Assembly (NCBI RefSeq): GCF_014861485.1
Contig: NZ_JACZHT010000001.1
Coordinates: 310,001 to 374,000, forward strand
Reading direction: 5' to 3'
Length of the DNA stretch: 64,000 nt
From: Phaeovibrio sulfidiphilus
GTDB taxonomy: Bacteria; Pseudomonadota; Alphaproteobacteria; Rhodospirillales; Rhodospirillaceae
In this document: piece after piece, positions 36,579-44,959 of the stretch
Numbering within the stretch: the first letter of the stretch is position 1
Layout of the letters: the number at the start of each line of letters is the position of its first letter
The notes under the pieces: generated by a model
The model's database searches: none
What the model was told of the DNA's origin: nothing
Seen by the model: the letters and a program-made list of their open reading frames with translations, nothing else
Translations under genes and position numbers: made by a program

Positions 36579-36614
36579 AAAAAGGCCCCGCGGACTGGTA
36601 CCGCGAGGCCTTTT
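36579..36614 (-). terminator. Rho-independent terminator after carD
   Basis: On the minus strand the stem AAAAGGCC-T-CGCGG pairs with CCGCG-G-GGCCTTTTT with one mismatch and a 7-nt loop. T/A tracts on both sides make it usable in both directions. It begins about 60 nt after the carD stop. Confidence 0.85.
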
Positions 36615-36675
36615 CTGGACAACGAAGGGGCGAACGGATCGTCCCTTCGCGCTGTGGTGACTGGATATCTCCGCG

Positions 36676-37173
36676 TCACGCCGCATTCAAAATCTTTTCA
36701 ACCTTTTCCGTTGCCTGGTTGGGGTCAATATCCTCGATGGCCGCCAGCTCACCCGTCAGCCGCTCGAGCGCAAGCTCGTAGATCTGCCGTTCGGAGTAGG
36801 ACTGCTCAGGCTGGCTTGCGCTGCGATACAGGTCACGAACCACCTCGGCGATGGACACCGGATCACCCGAGTTGATTTTCGCCTCGTATTCCTGGGCGCG
36901 GCGGCTCCACATGGTCCGCTTCACCCGGGCCTTGCCCTGGAGGGCCTCGAGGGCGCTGTCCATGGTCTTGCGGGTCGACAGACGCCGCAGGCTGGACTGG
37001 CGCACTTTGGAGACAGGAATGCGCAACGTCATCCTGTCGCGACAGAAAGCGATAACAAGAAGCTCAAGTTCCTGACCGGCAATGACCTGACTTTCAACAC
37101 TCAGGACCTGCCCGACGCCGTGGGCAGGATAAACGACATGGTCGCCGGGTCCGAACTGACATGAATTGCTCAT
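36676..37173 (-). CDS. carD: CarD family RNA polymerase-binding regulator
   Basis: A 165-aa CarD_CdnL_TRCF-domain protein that binds the RNA polymerase beta subunit and stabilises open promoter complexes. The N-terminal Tudor-like domain reads FGPGDHVVYPAHGVGQVLSVESQ with LLVIAFCRDRMTLRIPV; the C-terminal helical part has RRAQEYEAKINSGDPVSIAEVVRDLYR, which includes the promoter-contacting region. The ATG at 37173 is chosen; the longer frame upstream lacks similarity. It is monocistronic with its own terminator. Confidence 0.95.
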   Translation of the reverse strand: MSNSCQFGPGDHVVYPAHGVGQVLSVESQVIAGQELELLVIAFCRDRMTLRIPVSKVRQSSLRRLSTRKTMDSALEALQGKARVKRTMWSRRAQEYEAKINSGDPVSIAEVVRDLYRSASQPEQSYSERQIYELALERLTGELAAIEDIDPNQATEKVEKILNAA

Positions 37174-37837
37174 AGTGTATCTTTCTCTCCATCCTGATGA
37201 CCGCAAACGCACGGGCGCGCCGGAAACACCCCCGAGGGTCCGTACGCGCGCCGGTTTGCACGGCGTGATTCTGACACCGGAGCCCACCCGAACATCGAAG
37301 TCCCGAACATGATCAATCCCGCTGACGCTCTTCGGCAAACAGTCGTATGCCTGGGGCGGGAGGCTCCCTGGAAGGTTGGATGCAGATCTCTCGGGTTCGA
37401 CGGTCCGGCTTCCGGCATTCTGCCGTAGACATCACGCCCGGAGAGAGCCTCCGCAACGCAACGCCGGGTATGAAAGCGAAACACCACCGTGGTACTACAG
37501 GTACCACAAAATCGCACTACTTGGAACTGAAACTTTCGCCGGGCCGGACATCTGGAAGTATTATAATGCGCAGCCCTGGCCCCGGATCCCGTTCCGGACA
37601 CGTCCTTCTCAATACTGGACGCGGATGCAAGCACAAGGCGCAGCCTGACAACATTACGGAAACAGGGATGCATCTTTTCTATTACAATACCAGATGCAAT
37701 ACACGTCGAAGATGCTGTTCGCGCAATAAAAACCCATAGGGCGTGACACACCCTCCCCTTTCTGCGGCCCGCGCGACGGGACCGTGGTATAAGGGACGGG
37801 ATTTTTTCCCGCCGCCCCCCTGATCGGACGAGACTCC
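37174..37837. other. Divergent intergenic region, locally AT-richer
   Basis: About 660 bases between carD and the Sel1-repeat gene. The part from about 37470 to 37740 is clearly lower in GC than its surroundings and contains a 7-bp inverted repeat GTGGTAC-N5-GTACCAC (37489-37507) and a palindromic ATTATAAT (37560-37567). No credible ORF with a family match was found; a small RNA is possible but unproved. Confidence 0.5.
37489..37507. promoter_or_regulatory. Inverted repeat, possible operator
   Basis: GTGGTAC-TACAG-GTACCAC is a perfect 7-bp dyad with a 5-nt spacer. It lies 316 nt upstream of carD and 331 nt upstream of the Sel1 gene. The binding protein is unknown. Confidence 0.4.
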
Positions 37838-38518
37838 ATGATCACGAGCCTCCTTGCCACGGCCGCCCTGTGCCTGGTCCTTCTCGGCCACCCCGGACCC
37901 GGCTGGGCAAAGCCCCCCCAGCCGGACGACGCCCGCCGCCTGGTGGAGGACGGCCTGGCCGCCTCCTCCCGCGGCGACAGCCGGACCGCCTTCCGGGCCT
38001 TCGAGAAAGCGGACCGGGCCGGAGACCCGGAGGGAAGCTATCTCCTGGGCCTCCAGTACATGACCGGGGACGGCGTCGCGCGGGACACGGCCAAAGGCCT
38101 CTCCCTTCTTCGGAAGGCCTCGAAAAAGGGCAACCCGTTCGCGCCCTACGCCCTTGGCGGGGCCTATTTCTATGGCAGCGGGGTCAAGCGCGACCTGGCA
38201 GAGGCCGCAAGGTGGTACGAGACCGGAGCCCGCCGGGGAGACTACCGGGCCGGACACATGCTGGGGCGCCTGTATTCCCAGGGGCTGGGCGTGGAGCAAG
38301 ACCCGATCCGCGGCTTTGCCTGGTGCTCCACCGGGGCCCACGCCTCGATCGCCCACACCGGCAGCCTGGAGTGCCTGATCGCCGTCGTGGAGGGCCTGAC
38401 CCCCGACCAGCTCCGGGAAGCCGAGGCCCTGGGAGCAGACTATTACATGCGTCACATCGTCCCGAACGTCGGCACCGTGGATATCCTGTCCGGGCGCACC
38501 CGCCCCGGGCGCCGCTGA
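37838..38518 (+). CDS. Secreted Sel1-repeat protein
   Basis: A 226-aa protein with an N-terminal signal peptide (MITSLLATAALCLVLLGHPGPGWA) followed by about three Sel1-like (TPR-related) repeats between residues 50 and 165, for example GSYLLGLQYMTGDGVARDTAKG, APYALGGAYFYGSGVKRDLAEA and AGHMLGRLYSQGLGVEQDPIRG. Such proteins are usually periplasmic scaffolds for protein contacts. No partner is evident: it stands alone and converges with rnhB. Confidence 0.88.
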   Translation: MITSLLATAALCLVLLGHPGPGWAKPPQPDDARRLVEDGLAASSRGDSRTAFRAFEKADRAGDPEGSYLLGLQYMTGDGVARDTAKGLSLLRKASKKGNPFAPYALGGAYFYGSGVKRDLAEAARWYETGARRGDYRAGHMLGRLYSQGLGVEQDPIRGFAWCSTGAHASIAHTGSLECLIAVVEGLTPDQLREAEALGADYYMRHIVPNVGTVDILSGRTRPGRR

Positions 38519-38612
38519 TCACCGCCCCCCGGGCGCCCCGCCGGCGGAACCGGAAAGGACGGGTCGCCTCCCGGGGGCTCCACACCCGAAGAGAAGCCGC
38601 CCCCGGCCGGGC

Positions 38613-39263
38613 TCAGGGGGACGGAGATGGAGATGGGGGCAGCAGCCCGCGCCGCTCCAGCTCCTCGCGCACCGGACGGAACGAGCGCCGGTGGTGCTCC
38701 GTCGGCCCCAGCCGGGCCAGAGCCTCCCGGTGGTCCGCCGTGCCGTACCCGGCGTTCCTCTCCCAGCCATAGCCGGGGCACTGCCGGGCCAGGTCGGCCA
38801 TAAGGGCGTCGCGCTCCACCTTCGCAAGGATCGAGGCCGCCGCAATGGATGCGGACCGGCTGTCCCCCCGAACCACGGGCTCGCACACCCCCTCATAGCC
38901 TCGGATCTTGTGGGGGCCGTCCACCAGCACCGCCGCCGGAGCCGGATCCAGACCGGCCAGGGCACGGCGCATGGCCAGAAATGTGGCCTGGAGAATGTTC
39001 AGGGTATCGATCTCCCCGACCTCCGCCTGCCCCAGGGAGAAGGCCACGCCCGGGCTCTCCCGCAGAAGCGCCGACAGGCCCTCCCGGCGCCGGGCGGTCA
39101 GGGCCTTGGAATCCCGAAGCGCCGCCACCAGGGACGGCTCCATCCGCCCGGGGGACAGGATGACCGCGCAGGCCACGACCGGACCGGCCATGGGCCCGCG
39201 CCCGACCTCGTCCACCCCGGCGACAGGGCCGTCGTAGCGCGCCTCGAGGGAAAAATCCGGCAT
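38613..39263 (-). CDS. rnhB: Ribonuclease HII
   Basis: RNase HII removes ribonucleotides embedded in DNA and RNA of RNA-DNA hybrids. The 216-aa enzyme has the metal-binding VDEVGRGPMAGPVVACAV motif near residue 17, DSKALTARRRE, and SIAAASILAKVERDALM with the catalytic acidic residue. The start at 39263 (MPDFSLEARYDG) has GGAGG 9 nt upstream; the frame upstream of it is not family-like. The C-terminus is a short Pro-Ser repeat. Confidence 0.94.
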   Translation of the reverse strand: MPDFSLEARYDGPVAGVDEVGRGPMAGPVVACAVILSPGRMEPSLVAALRDSKALTARRREGLSALLRESPGVAFSLGQAEVGEIDTLNILQATFLAMRRALAGLDPAPAAVLVDGPHKIRGYEGVCEPVVRGDSRSASIAAASILAKVERDALMADLARQCPGYGWERNAGYGTADHREALARLGPTEHHRRSFRPVREELERRGLLPPSPSPSP

Positions 39264-39548
39264 GGGGCAGAACCTCCAGAAAGGGGAAACACAGCGGGCG
39301 GACTCCCGGGCGGACGCCCCCGCCCGCCCGCGGGAAACAGCGCAAACACGCTCCGCGCGGGCCCTTCCCGGCCCCGCCCGGGCCACCACCGAAAGGCACA
39401 CCCGAACCAGGACCACACGTGGGCTTGGGAGCGGATACAACCGGGCCACAGGACGGAACGCGTTCAAGCAAATGGTTGCGCAATCACACCCGAGCGCCCA
39501 TTATGGGCGTGCCCCGGAACTTAACGCATCTAGAAAAATCGAGGAAGC

Positions 39549-40112
39549 ATGAGCACTTCGCATTGCGTACTGGCAAAGGCCTCGAACAGCATCCTGGTCT
39601 GTATTGACGTGCAGACCAAGCTCTGTCCGGCCATGGGGAACCTTCAGCAGGTTTTGAAAAACGGTACTCGCCTTCTGAAGGGCGCCAAGATACTCGACGT
39701 TCCCGTTCTCGTTACCGAGCAGTATCCCAAGGGCGTCGGTCCGACGGTGGGGACGTTTCTCATCGACCTTCCGCCGAACTCCATCATCGAGAAAAACACG
39801 TTCTCCAGCGTCCTGGCTCCGGCATTCCTGGACCGGCTGAAGACCCACAGCCAGCGCGAGCAGATCATCCTGTTCGGAATGGAGACCCACGTGTGCGTCC
39901 TCCAGACCGCGCTTGACCTGGTCCGCGAGGGCTGGACGGTGTTCGTCGTGAAGGACGCGGTCTCGTCGCGGACCCAGGAGAATGAGAGCCTGGGGCTTCA
40001 GCGCATGCAGGCCGCCGGCGTCAACGTCGTATCGACGGAAATGGTTCTGTTCGAATGGCTCGAAGGGAAGGACAACCCGAAGTTCAAGGAGATCCACTCC
40101 CTGATCGTCTGA
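39549..40112 (+). CDS. Isochorismatase-fold cysteine hydrolase
   Basis: A 187-aa member of the isochorismatase-like superfamily, which includes nicotinamidases and YcaC-type hydrolases. The catalytic triad is visible as Asp20 (LVCIDVQ), Lys82 (IEKNTFS) and Cys116 (THVCVLQTALDL). The substrate is not predictable; the short form and VTEQYPKGVGPTV resemble the ISOC1/YcaC branch. It is followed 40 nt later by a TetR regulator in the same direction, likely one transcription unit. Confidence 0.87.
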   Translation: MSTSHCVLAKASNSILVCIDVQTKLCPAMGNLQQVLKNGTRLLKGAKILDVPVLVTEQYPKGVGPTVGTFLIDLPPNSIIEKNTFSSVLAPAFLDRLKTHSQREQIILFGMETHVCVLQTALDLVREGWTVFVVKDAVSSRTQENESLGLQRMQAAGVNVVSTEMVLFEWLEGKDNPKFKEIHSLIV

Positions 40113-40152
40113 TCCCTCCCGGAACGACAAAGCAGAGAAAGATCCTATTCCC

Positions 40153-40812
40153 ATGGCTCGTGGCGATACCCGCCGTCTTATCCTGGAGGCGGCTCTTGAG
40201 TGTTTTCTGGCAAACGGGTTCACCCGGACATCGATTGCCGACATCAAGGCCCGCTCCCGGACGACAACCGGCAGCGTCTATCATTTCTTCGAGGGCAAGG
40301 AGGACATTGCCCTCACCCTTTGCATCGACGCCCTGCGCTCGAAGACGGCGGCGCTTGCCGACGTTCCGCAAAAGGTCGGAGCCCGGGACATGATCCACTC
40401 CCTGGTGGGCGCACTGGTCCGCTGGGGAACCGGGCACCCGGGCTACCACCGCTTCCTGATGCAGACCGAGTTCCTGGCTCCGGGCCTTGCCCTGAACCCG
40501 GAACTGATCGATCTGCAGATGGAGGCCCGCCTTGCGCGGGAGCGGCTTCTGCGGGAACTGGCCTCATCCCCGGCCGTCCGGGAGCTGCCCGCCGACGTCC
40601 TGTGGGCCATGATCGTGGGACCGGCGGAAACGTACCTCTATGAGCACGCCCACGGCCGCACCCTCGCCTTTCTGGACGAGGCCATCGAGGCCCTGGCAGA
40701 GGCCGCATGGCGGGCCATCCGCCAGGAGGACCAGGCCCTCGCCGGGGAGAGCGAGCAGAAACCGGCACCGCCGGACACGCCGCCCCGGACCCTGGAATGG
40801 GATCTTCTCTGA
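40153..40812 (+). CDS. TetR/AcrR family transcriptional regulator
   Basis: A 219-aa TetR-type repressor. The N-terminal helix-turn-helix is DTRRLILEAALECFLANGFTRTSIADIKARSRTTTGSVYHFFEGKEDI, close to the family consensus. The ligand-binding C-terminal part is helical and ends in an acidic, proline-rich tail. Its position directly after the isochorismatase-type gene suggests it controls that operon, but no operator was identified. A terminator follows the stop. Confidence 0.9.
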   Translation: MARGDTRRLILEAALECFLANGFTRTSIADIKARSRTTTGSVYHFFEGKEDIALTLCIDALRSKTAALADVPQKVGARDMIHSLVGALVRWGTGHPGYHRFLMQTEFLAPGLALNPELIDLQMEARLARERLLRELASSPAVRELPADVLWAMIVGPAETYLYEHAHGRTLAFLDEAIEALAEAAWRAIRQEDQALAGESEQKPAPPDTPPRTLEWDLL

Positions 40813-40818
40813 AAAATA

Positions 40819-40861
40819 CCGGGGCAGCGGCCTGACCGGCCTGCGGCCCCGGCTTTCTTTT
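40819..40861 (+). terminator. Terminator after the TetR gene
   Basis: CCGGGGC (40819-40825) pairs with GCCCCGG (40846-40852), with a further GGCC/GGCC pairing inside, followed by a T-rich run. The rest of the stretch to 41109 shows no gene. Confidence 0.7.
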
Positions 40862-41109
40862 CCCCCCAGGACATTCCGATGAACAGAGCGCCCGTCGGGA
40901 CAGGCTCCCGAGGACGGTGCCCCGGCCGCGCGGGCCGCACCGGGCGTGCCGACGCTGACAGACAGTCACCCGGACGGGTGAGCCGCCCCGGGCATGCCCA
41001 TGGCCGGAGGCTCCCGGTGGCCCGTGTGGGCCGCACCGTGTAAGCGGCACCGTGTGAGCTGTGCGGGACGGGCCGAAACCGGCAGACGGTGAACCAGCCT
41101 TATGAGCCG

Positions 41110-41565
41110 CTACGGATCCGACAGGGCGCGGAACCGCTGCCCCATGGCCTGGCGGGCCTCGGCCCCCTCGGGGGTGACAAGCTGCCCGTCCTCGACGTAG
41201 CGCAACAGGAACAGGCGCCCCCCCGCCTGCTGGACCCGGAAGCCCAGAACCCGGCCGTCGGACCAGCGCACCGAGACAAGCACCTCGTGCGCGTCGGAGC
41301 GGTCCAGGGTCACCTCCGGCGCATCCTCCCGGGCGCTGACCTTCTCCAGCCACGTCTCCAGGGGCAGGAACGGCTCACAGCACCCGGACGGAGTGTCCAG
41401 CATGACTATGGACTGCAAGAAGGGCGTGCGAGCCGCGCCCGGCGCTTCGGGGGAAGCACCATCGGCGGCGCCTGCGGCGATCACGGCGCCAGGACCGGAC
41501 GACAGGCCCGCCCCCAGCGCCAGACCGAACGCCAGGACACGCCGAAAGCGTGAGACCGGAGCCAT
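41110..41565 (-). CDS. Hypothetical secreted protein
   Basis: A 151-aa protein that I do not recognise. It has an N-terminal signal peptide (basic FRR, hydrophobic VLAFGLALGAGL, small residues near 35) and a mature part of mixed alpha/beta character with two adjacent cysteines (SGCCEPF). It is 12 nt downstream of the small membrane-protein gene and probably in the same transcript. Confidence 0.65.
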   Translation of the reverse strand: MAPVSRFRRVLAFGLALGAGLSSGPGAVIAAGAADGASPEAPGAARTPFLQSIVMLDTPSGCCEPFLPLETWLEKVSAREDAPEVTLDRSDAHEVLVSVRWSDGRVLGFRVQQAGGRLFLLRYVEDGQLVTPEGAEARQAMGQRFRALSDP

Positions 41566-41577
41566 GGCACCCGCCGC

Positions 41578-41757
41578 TCAGATGGAGGCGCGGGGCCCCA
41601 CGAAGAACCACACCGCGAAGCCGACACCGGGCACAAAGAACAGGAGAAGGGTCCAAAGGGCCTTGCGGAAACGCGACGTCGTGCGGTTCACCAGAACATT
41701 GGTCACCGCCCAGGCAAAAAGGCCGACAAGAAGCAGAAAGGCAAGAAAACCTGTCAT
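41578..41757 (-). CDS. Small PLDc_N-type membrane protein
   Basis: A 59-aa protein with two hydrophobic helices (MTGFLAFLLLVGLFAWAVTNVLV and ALWTLLLFFVPGVGFAVWFFVG) ending in the FVGPR motif. This matches the stand-alone PLD-nuclease N-terminal (PLDc_N) membrane domain. It has no catalytic residues. The ATG at 41757 is chosen because the membrane helix starts there. Function unknown. Confidence 0.72.
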   Translation of the reverse strand: MTGFLAFLLLVGLFAWAVTNVLVNRTTSRFRKALWTLLLFFVPGVGFAVWFFVGPRASI

Positions 41758-41924
41758 CGCGAAACAATCCCTGAAGGTTGGTGTCCAGCCTGTCATCAAG
41801 CGCCCGGGGCACCGGGTTGTCAAGGGCCGGCGCATTCCCCACACCGGCCGCGGGAAATCCCTGGCACCGCACACCGATCTGGAGTAATACTATTTCAAGT
41901 CTAACCCCAGAAACGGAGAGCGCC

Positions 41925-42140
41925 ATGTCCAGCACCCTCCCCATTCCCCCGCCGCCTGCGGCCGCGGGGTCCGAAGACCGTGAGATCATCCGCTATGACC
42001 TGGGCTCGGGGCGTGCGATCGCGCTTCCCGTATCGCTTCTTTCCGTCGCGCTGCGGGGCGAGCGGCCCGAACGCGACGCCTGGGAAACCGGGCTGGTGTC
42101 GGCCCGCGAGCGCCCCGAGGACAGCCCCTCCGAGCCCTGA
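41925..42140 (+). CDS. Small hypothetical protein upstream of dnaB
   Basis: A 71-aa frame starting MSSTLPIPPPPAAAGSEDRE with GGAGAG about 5 nt before the ATG and an AT-rich stretch just upstream that could be a promoter. The proline-rich N-terminus is followed by a short hydrophobic part (IALPVSLLSVAL). No family recognised. Its last codons and stop lie inside the first unit of a 24-bp tandem repeat. Confidence 0.55.
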   Translation: MSSTLPIPPPPAAAGSEDREIIRYDLGSGRAIALPVSLLSVALRGERPERDAWETGLVSARERPEDSPSEP

Positions 42141-42195
42141 TCCGACAGCCCCTCCGAGCCCCGATCCGACAGCCCTCCCGAGCCCTGATCCGGTT
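42124..42195. repeat. Three tandem 24-bp repeats upstream of dnaB
   Basis: Units 42124-42147, 42148-42171 and 42172-42195 share the core CCGAGCCCTGATCCG with a few mismatches. They cover the end of the small 71-aa gene and stop about 60 nt before the dnaB start. Confidence 0.85.
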
Positions 42196-42256
42196 GCGGA
42201 CGCGCCCTATTTTTTCTCTCCCCCCGAACCGCCGGCCAGGGTATACAGGGGGAGCC

Positions 42257-43789
42257 ATGACACCATTTTCCGATCCCGTCCCCACGCCCGGCCTCTCCCA
42301 GAGCGGCGAGGGCCTCGCCCCCCGTCAGCTGCCTGCCAACCTCGAGGCGGAGCAGGCGCTGCTGGGTGCCATCCTGACAAACAACCAGGTCCTGGAGCGG
42401 GTTGGCGATTTCCTGATCGCCGATCACTTCCTGCACCCGGCGCACCAGAAGATCTATGCGGCGGCCCAGAACCTGTTCAGCCAGAACCACCTGGCCAACG
42501 CCATCACGCTCAAGCCCTATCTCGAGCGGGAGCCGGCGCTGGAGCCCCTGGGGGGCGCCAACTACCTGGTGGACCTGACCGCCTCCGTGGTCACGATCCT
42601 GAACTCCGAGACCTATGCCCGCCTGATCCAGGACCTGGCGCTGCGGCGCTCCCTGATCGAGGTCGGCGAGGAGATGGTCAACGAGGCCTTCGCCATGGCC
42701 CTGGAGGAGGACGCCCAGATCCAGATCCAGAAGGCGGAAAAGCGGCTGTTCGACCTGGCCGTGACCGGCTCGGCCTCCCAGGGTCCGGTGGCCTTCAAGT
42801 TCGCCCTGACCGAGGCCCTGCGCCTGGCCCACCTGGCCCACGAGCGGGACGGCGCCCTCGCCGGAGCCCCCACGGGCCTGAGCGACCTGGACAAAAAGCT
42901 GGGCGGCCTGCACAACTCGGACCTTCTGATCCTGGCCGGACGCCCGTCCATGGGTAAGACGGCGCTGGCCACCAACATTGCCTACAACGTGGCCGCCCAC
43001 TTCCTGGACGAGGCCCGCAACGGCAAGCCGCTGAACACGGTGGCCTTCTTCTCGCTGGAAATGTCGTCCGACCAGCTGGCGGCCCGTGTTCTGGCCGAGC
43101 GCGCCGAGGTGAAGTCCAACGACATGCGCACCGGCGACCTCTCCAACGAGGACATGGAGCGGGTGATCAGCGTCTCGTCGGGGCTTCAGTCCGTCCCCCT
43201 GTACATCGATGACACCGCCGCCCTGTCGGTGGCCGCCATGCGCACCCGCTGCCGGAGACTGGCCCGCCAGCACGGCGGCGACGGAAGCTCGCTGGGCCTG
43301 GTGATCGTCGACTATCTCCAGCTTCTGCGCCCGAACCCGGGCGAGCGGCACGGCAACCGCGTCGAGGAGGTCTCGGCCATCACCCGGGCCCTGAAGGAAC
43401 TGGCCAAGGAACTCAACGTCCCGGTTATCGCCCTGTCCCAGCTCTCCCGTCAGGTCGAGCAGCGCGACGACAAGCGCCCCCAGCTTTCGGACCTTCGCGA
43501 GTCCGGCTCCATCGAGCAGGACGCGGACGCGGTCATGTTCGTCTACCGCGAGGAGTACTACCTGGAGCGCGCCGAGCCCAAGCCCCTGGAGGGCGAGACC
43601 GACGAGAAGTACGCCGAGCGCCACGCCCGCTGGGTCCAGCGCGCCGAAGAGGTTCACGCGGTGGCCGAGGTCATCATTGCCAAGCAGCGTCACGGCCCCA
43701 TCGGCCGGGTCCGGCTGCACTTTGACAAGAACTTCACCCGCTTCTCGAACCTTGTCGAGGGCGACGCCCCCGACGACATGGACGAATAG
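42257..43789 (+). CDS. dnaB: Replicative DNA helicase
   Basis: DnaB is the hexameric helicase that unwinds DNA ahead of the replisome. The 510-aa protein has the N-terminal domain (LPANLEAEQALLGAILTNN), a linker, and the RecA-type domain with GRPSMGKTALATNIA (Walker A), FSLEMSSDQLA, VIVDYLQLL (Walker B) and ALSQLSRQVEQR. The start at 42257 has GGAG 2 nt upstream within a GGGGGAG run. No intein is present. It is followed by alr after 3 nt. Confidence 0.96.
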   Translation: MTPFSDPVPTPGLSQSGEGLAPRQLPANLEAEQALLGAILTNNQVLERVGDFLIADHFLHPAHQKIYAAAQNLFSQNHLANAITLKPYLEREPALEPLGGANYLVDLTASVVTILNSETYARLIQDLALRRSLIEVGEEMVNEAFAMALEEDAQIQIQKAEKRLFDLAVTGSASQGPVAFKFALTEALRLAHLAHERDGALAGAPTGLSDLDKKLGGLHNSDLLILAGRPSMGKTALATNIAYNVAAHFLDEARNGKPLNTVAFFSLEMSSDQLAARVLAERAEVKSNDMRTGDLSNEDMERVISVSSGLQSVPLYIDDTAALSVAAMRTRCRRLARQHGGDGSSLGLVIVDYLQLLRPNPGERHGNRVEEVSAITRALKELAKELNVPVIALSQLSRQVEQRDDKRPQLSDLRESGSIEQDADAVMFVYREEYYLERAEPKPLEGETDEKYAERHARWVQRAEEVHAVAEVIIAKQRHGPIGRVRLHFDKNFTRFSNLVEGDAPDDMDE

Positions 43790-43792
43790 CCC

Positions 43793-44959
43793 ATGGAGAC
43801 GTCCGGCGCGCAGACTGTCGGGGCCACAACAGCCCTCACCATTGATCTGGACGCCCTTGTGGGAAACTGGTGCCGGATCCGCGACGCGCTCGGCGCGGCC
43901 CCCGGCTGCTCCGGCGCCCCGGGTGGCGCGGCGGGAACCGAGGCGGCGGCGGTGGTCAAGGCGGATGCCTATGGCTGCGGCGCCCGGACGGTGGCTCCCG
44001 CCCTGTACCGGGCCGGCTGCCGCACCTTCTTTGTCGCCAACCTGTCCGAGGCCCTGGACCTCCGCCCGGTCCTGCCGCGGGACGCCGCCCTTGCGGTGCT
44101 GTGCGGTCCCCATCCGGGCGAGGAGGGCTTCTACCGGGATGCGGGGCTCACGCCGGTTCTGAACTCGGCCACCCAGATGGCGTTCTGGCACGCGGTGCCC
44201 TTTGCGGCCACCTGGCCCTGCTTCTGGCACATTGACACGGGCATGACCCGCCTGGGGCTGGACCCGGACGACCTGCCCCCGGCCCTTCCCTACCCGGACA
44301 ATCCTCCGGTTCTCATGACCCATCTGGCCTGTGCGGACGAGCCGGAGCATCCGGTGAACCCGGACCAGGTGGCCCGGTTCCGCGCGGCCCTGGACCGGAT
44401 TCCCGGCGGGCACGCCCTGCGCACGTCCGTGGGGGCCTCGGGCGGGATCGTCCTGGGAGGCCCCTACCACGGAAACCTTGTGCGCCCGGGGATCGTCCTT
44501 TACGGGGGGAACCCGGCGCCGGGGCATGCCGCCCCCCTGAGCCCGGTGGTCCGCCTCCAGGCTAAAATCCTTCAAATCCGCCACATTGACACCCCGAAAA
44601 CCGTTGGTTATGGTGCGACCGCCAGGGTCGAGAAGGGGGCCCGTCTGGCAACCGTCGGTATCGGGTACGCCGACGGCTATCCGCGCTCGGCCTCGAACCG
44701 GGCCGTTGCCTGCCTGGGCGACTACCGTCTCCCGGTCACAGGACGTGTTTCCATGGATCTGGTCACGCTCGACGTCTCACATGTTCCCGAACACCTGACC
44801 CCTCCGGGAACCATGGTCGACATGATCGGCCCCGACTACGGCATCGAGGATCTCGCCCAGGCGGCGGGGCTCATCAGCTATGAAATTCTCACCGGCCTGA
44901 AACCGCGCTGCCCGCGGGTTTATGGCCCGATTGGTCCCGGCAGGGAAGAAACCGCATGA
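43793..44959 (+). CDS. alr: Alanine racemase
   Basis: A PLP enzyme that interconverts L- and D-alanine for peptidoglycan. The 388-aa protein has the PLP lysine Lys56 in VVKADAYGCG, RLGLDPDD near the barrel, and GIGYADGYPRSASNR with the second catalytic tyrosine. There is an unusual Gly/Ala/Pro-rich insertion before the PLP lysine (residues about 34-50). It starts 3 nt after dnaB and its stop overlaps the mlaE start by 4 nt (ATGA), so the genes are tightly coupled. Confidence 0.94.
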   Translation: METSGAQTVGATTALTIDLDALVGNWCRIRDALGAAPGCSGAPGGAAGTEAAAVVKADAYGCGARTVAPALYRAGCRTFFVANLSEALDLRPVLPRDAALAVLCGPHPGEEGFYRDAGLTPVLNSATQMAFWHAVPFAATWPCFWHIDTGMTRLGLDPDDLPPALPYPDNPPVLMTHLACADEPEHPVNPDQVARFRAALDRIPGGHALRTSVGASGGIVLGGPYHGNLVRPGIVLYGGNPAPGHAAPLSPVVRLQAKILQIRHIDTPKTVGYGATARVEKGARLATVGIGYADGYPRSASNRAVACLGDYRLPVTGRVSMDLVTLDVSHVPEHLTPPGTMVDMIGPDYGIEDLAQAAGLISYEILTGLKPRCPRVYGPIGPGREETA

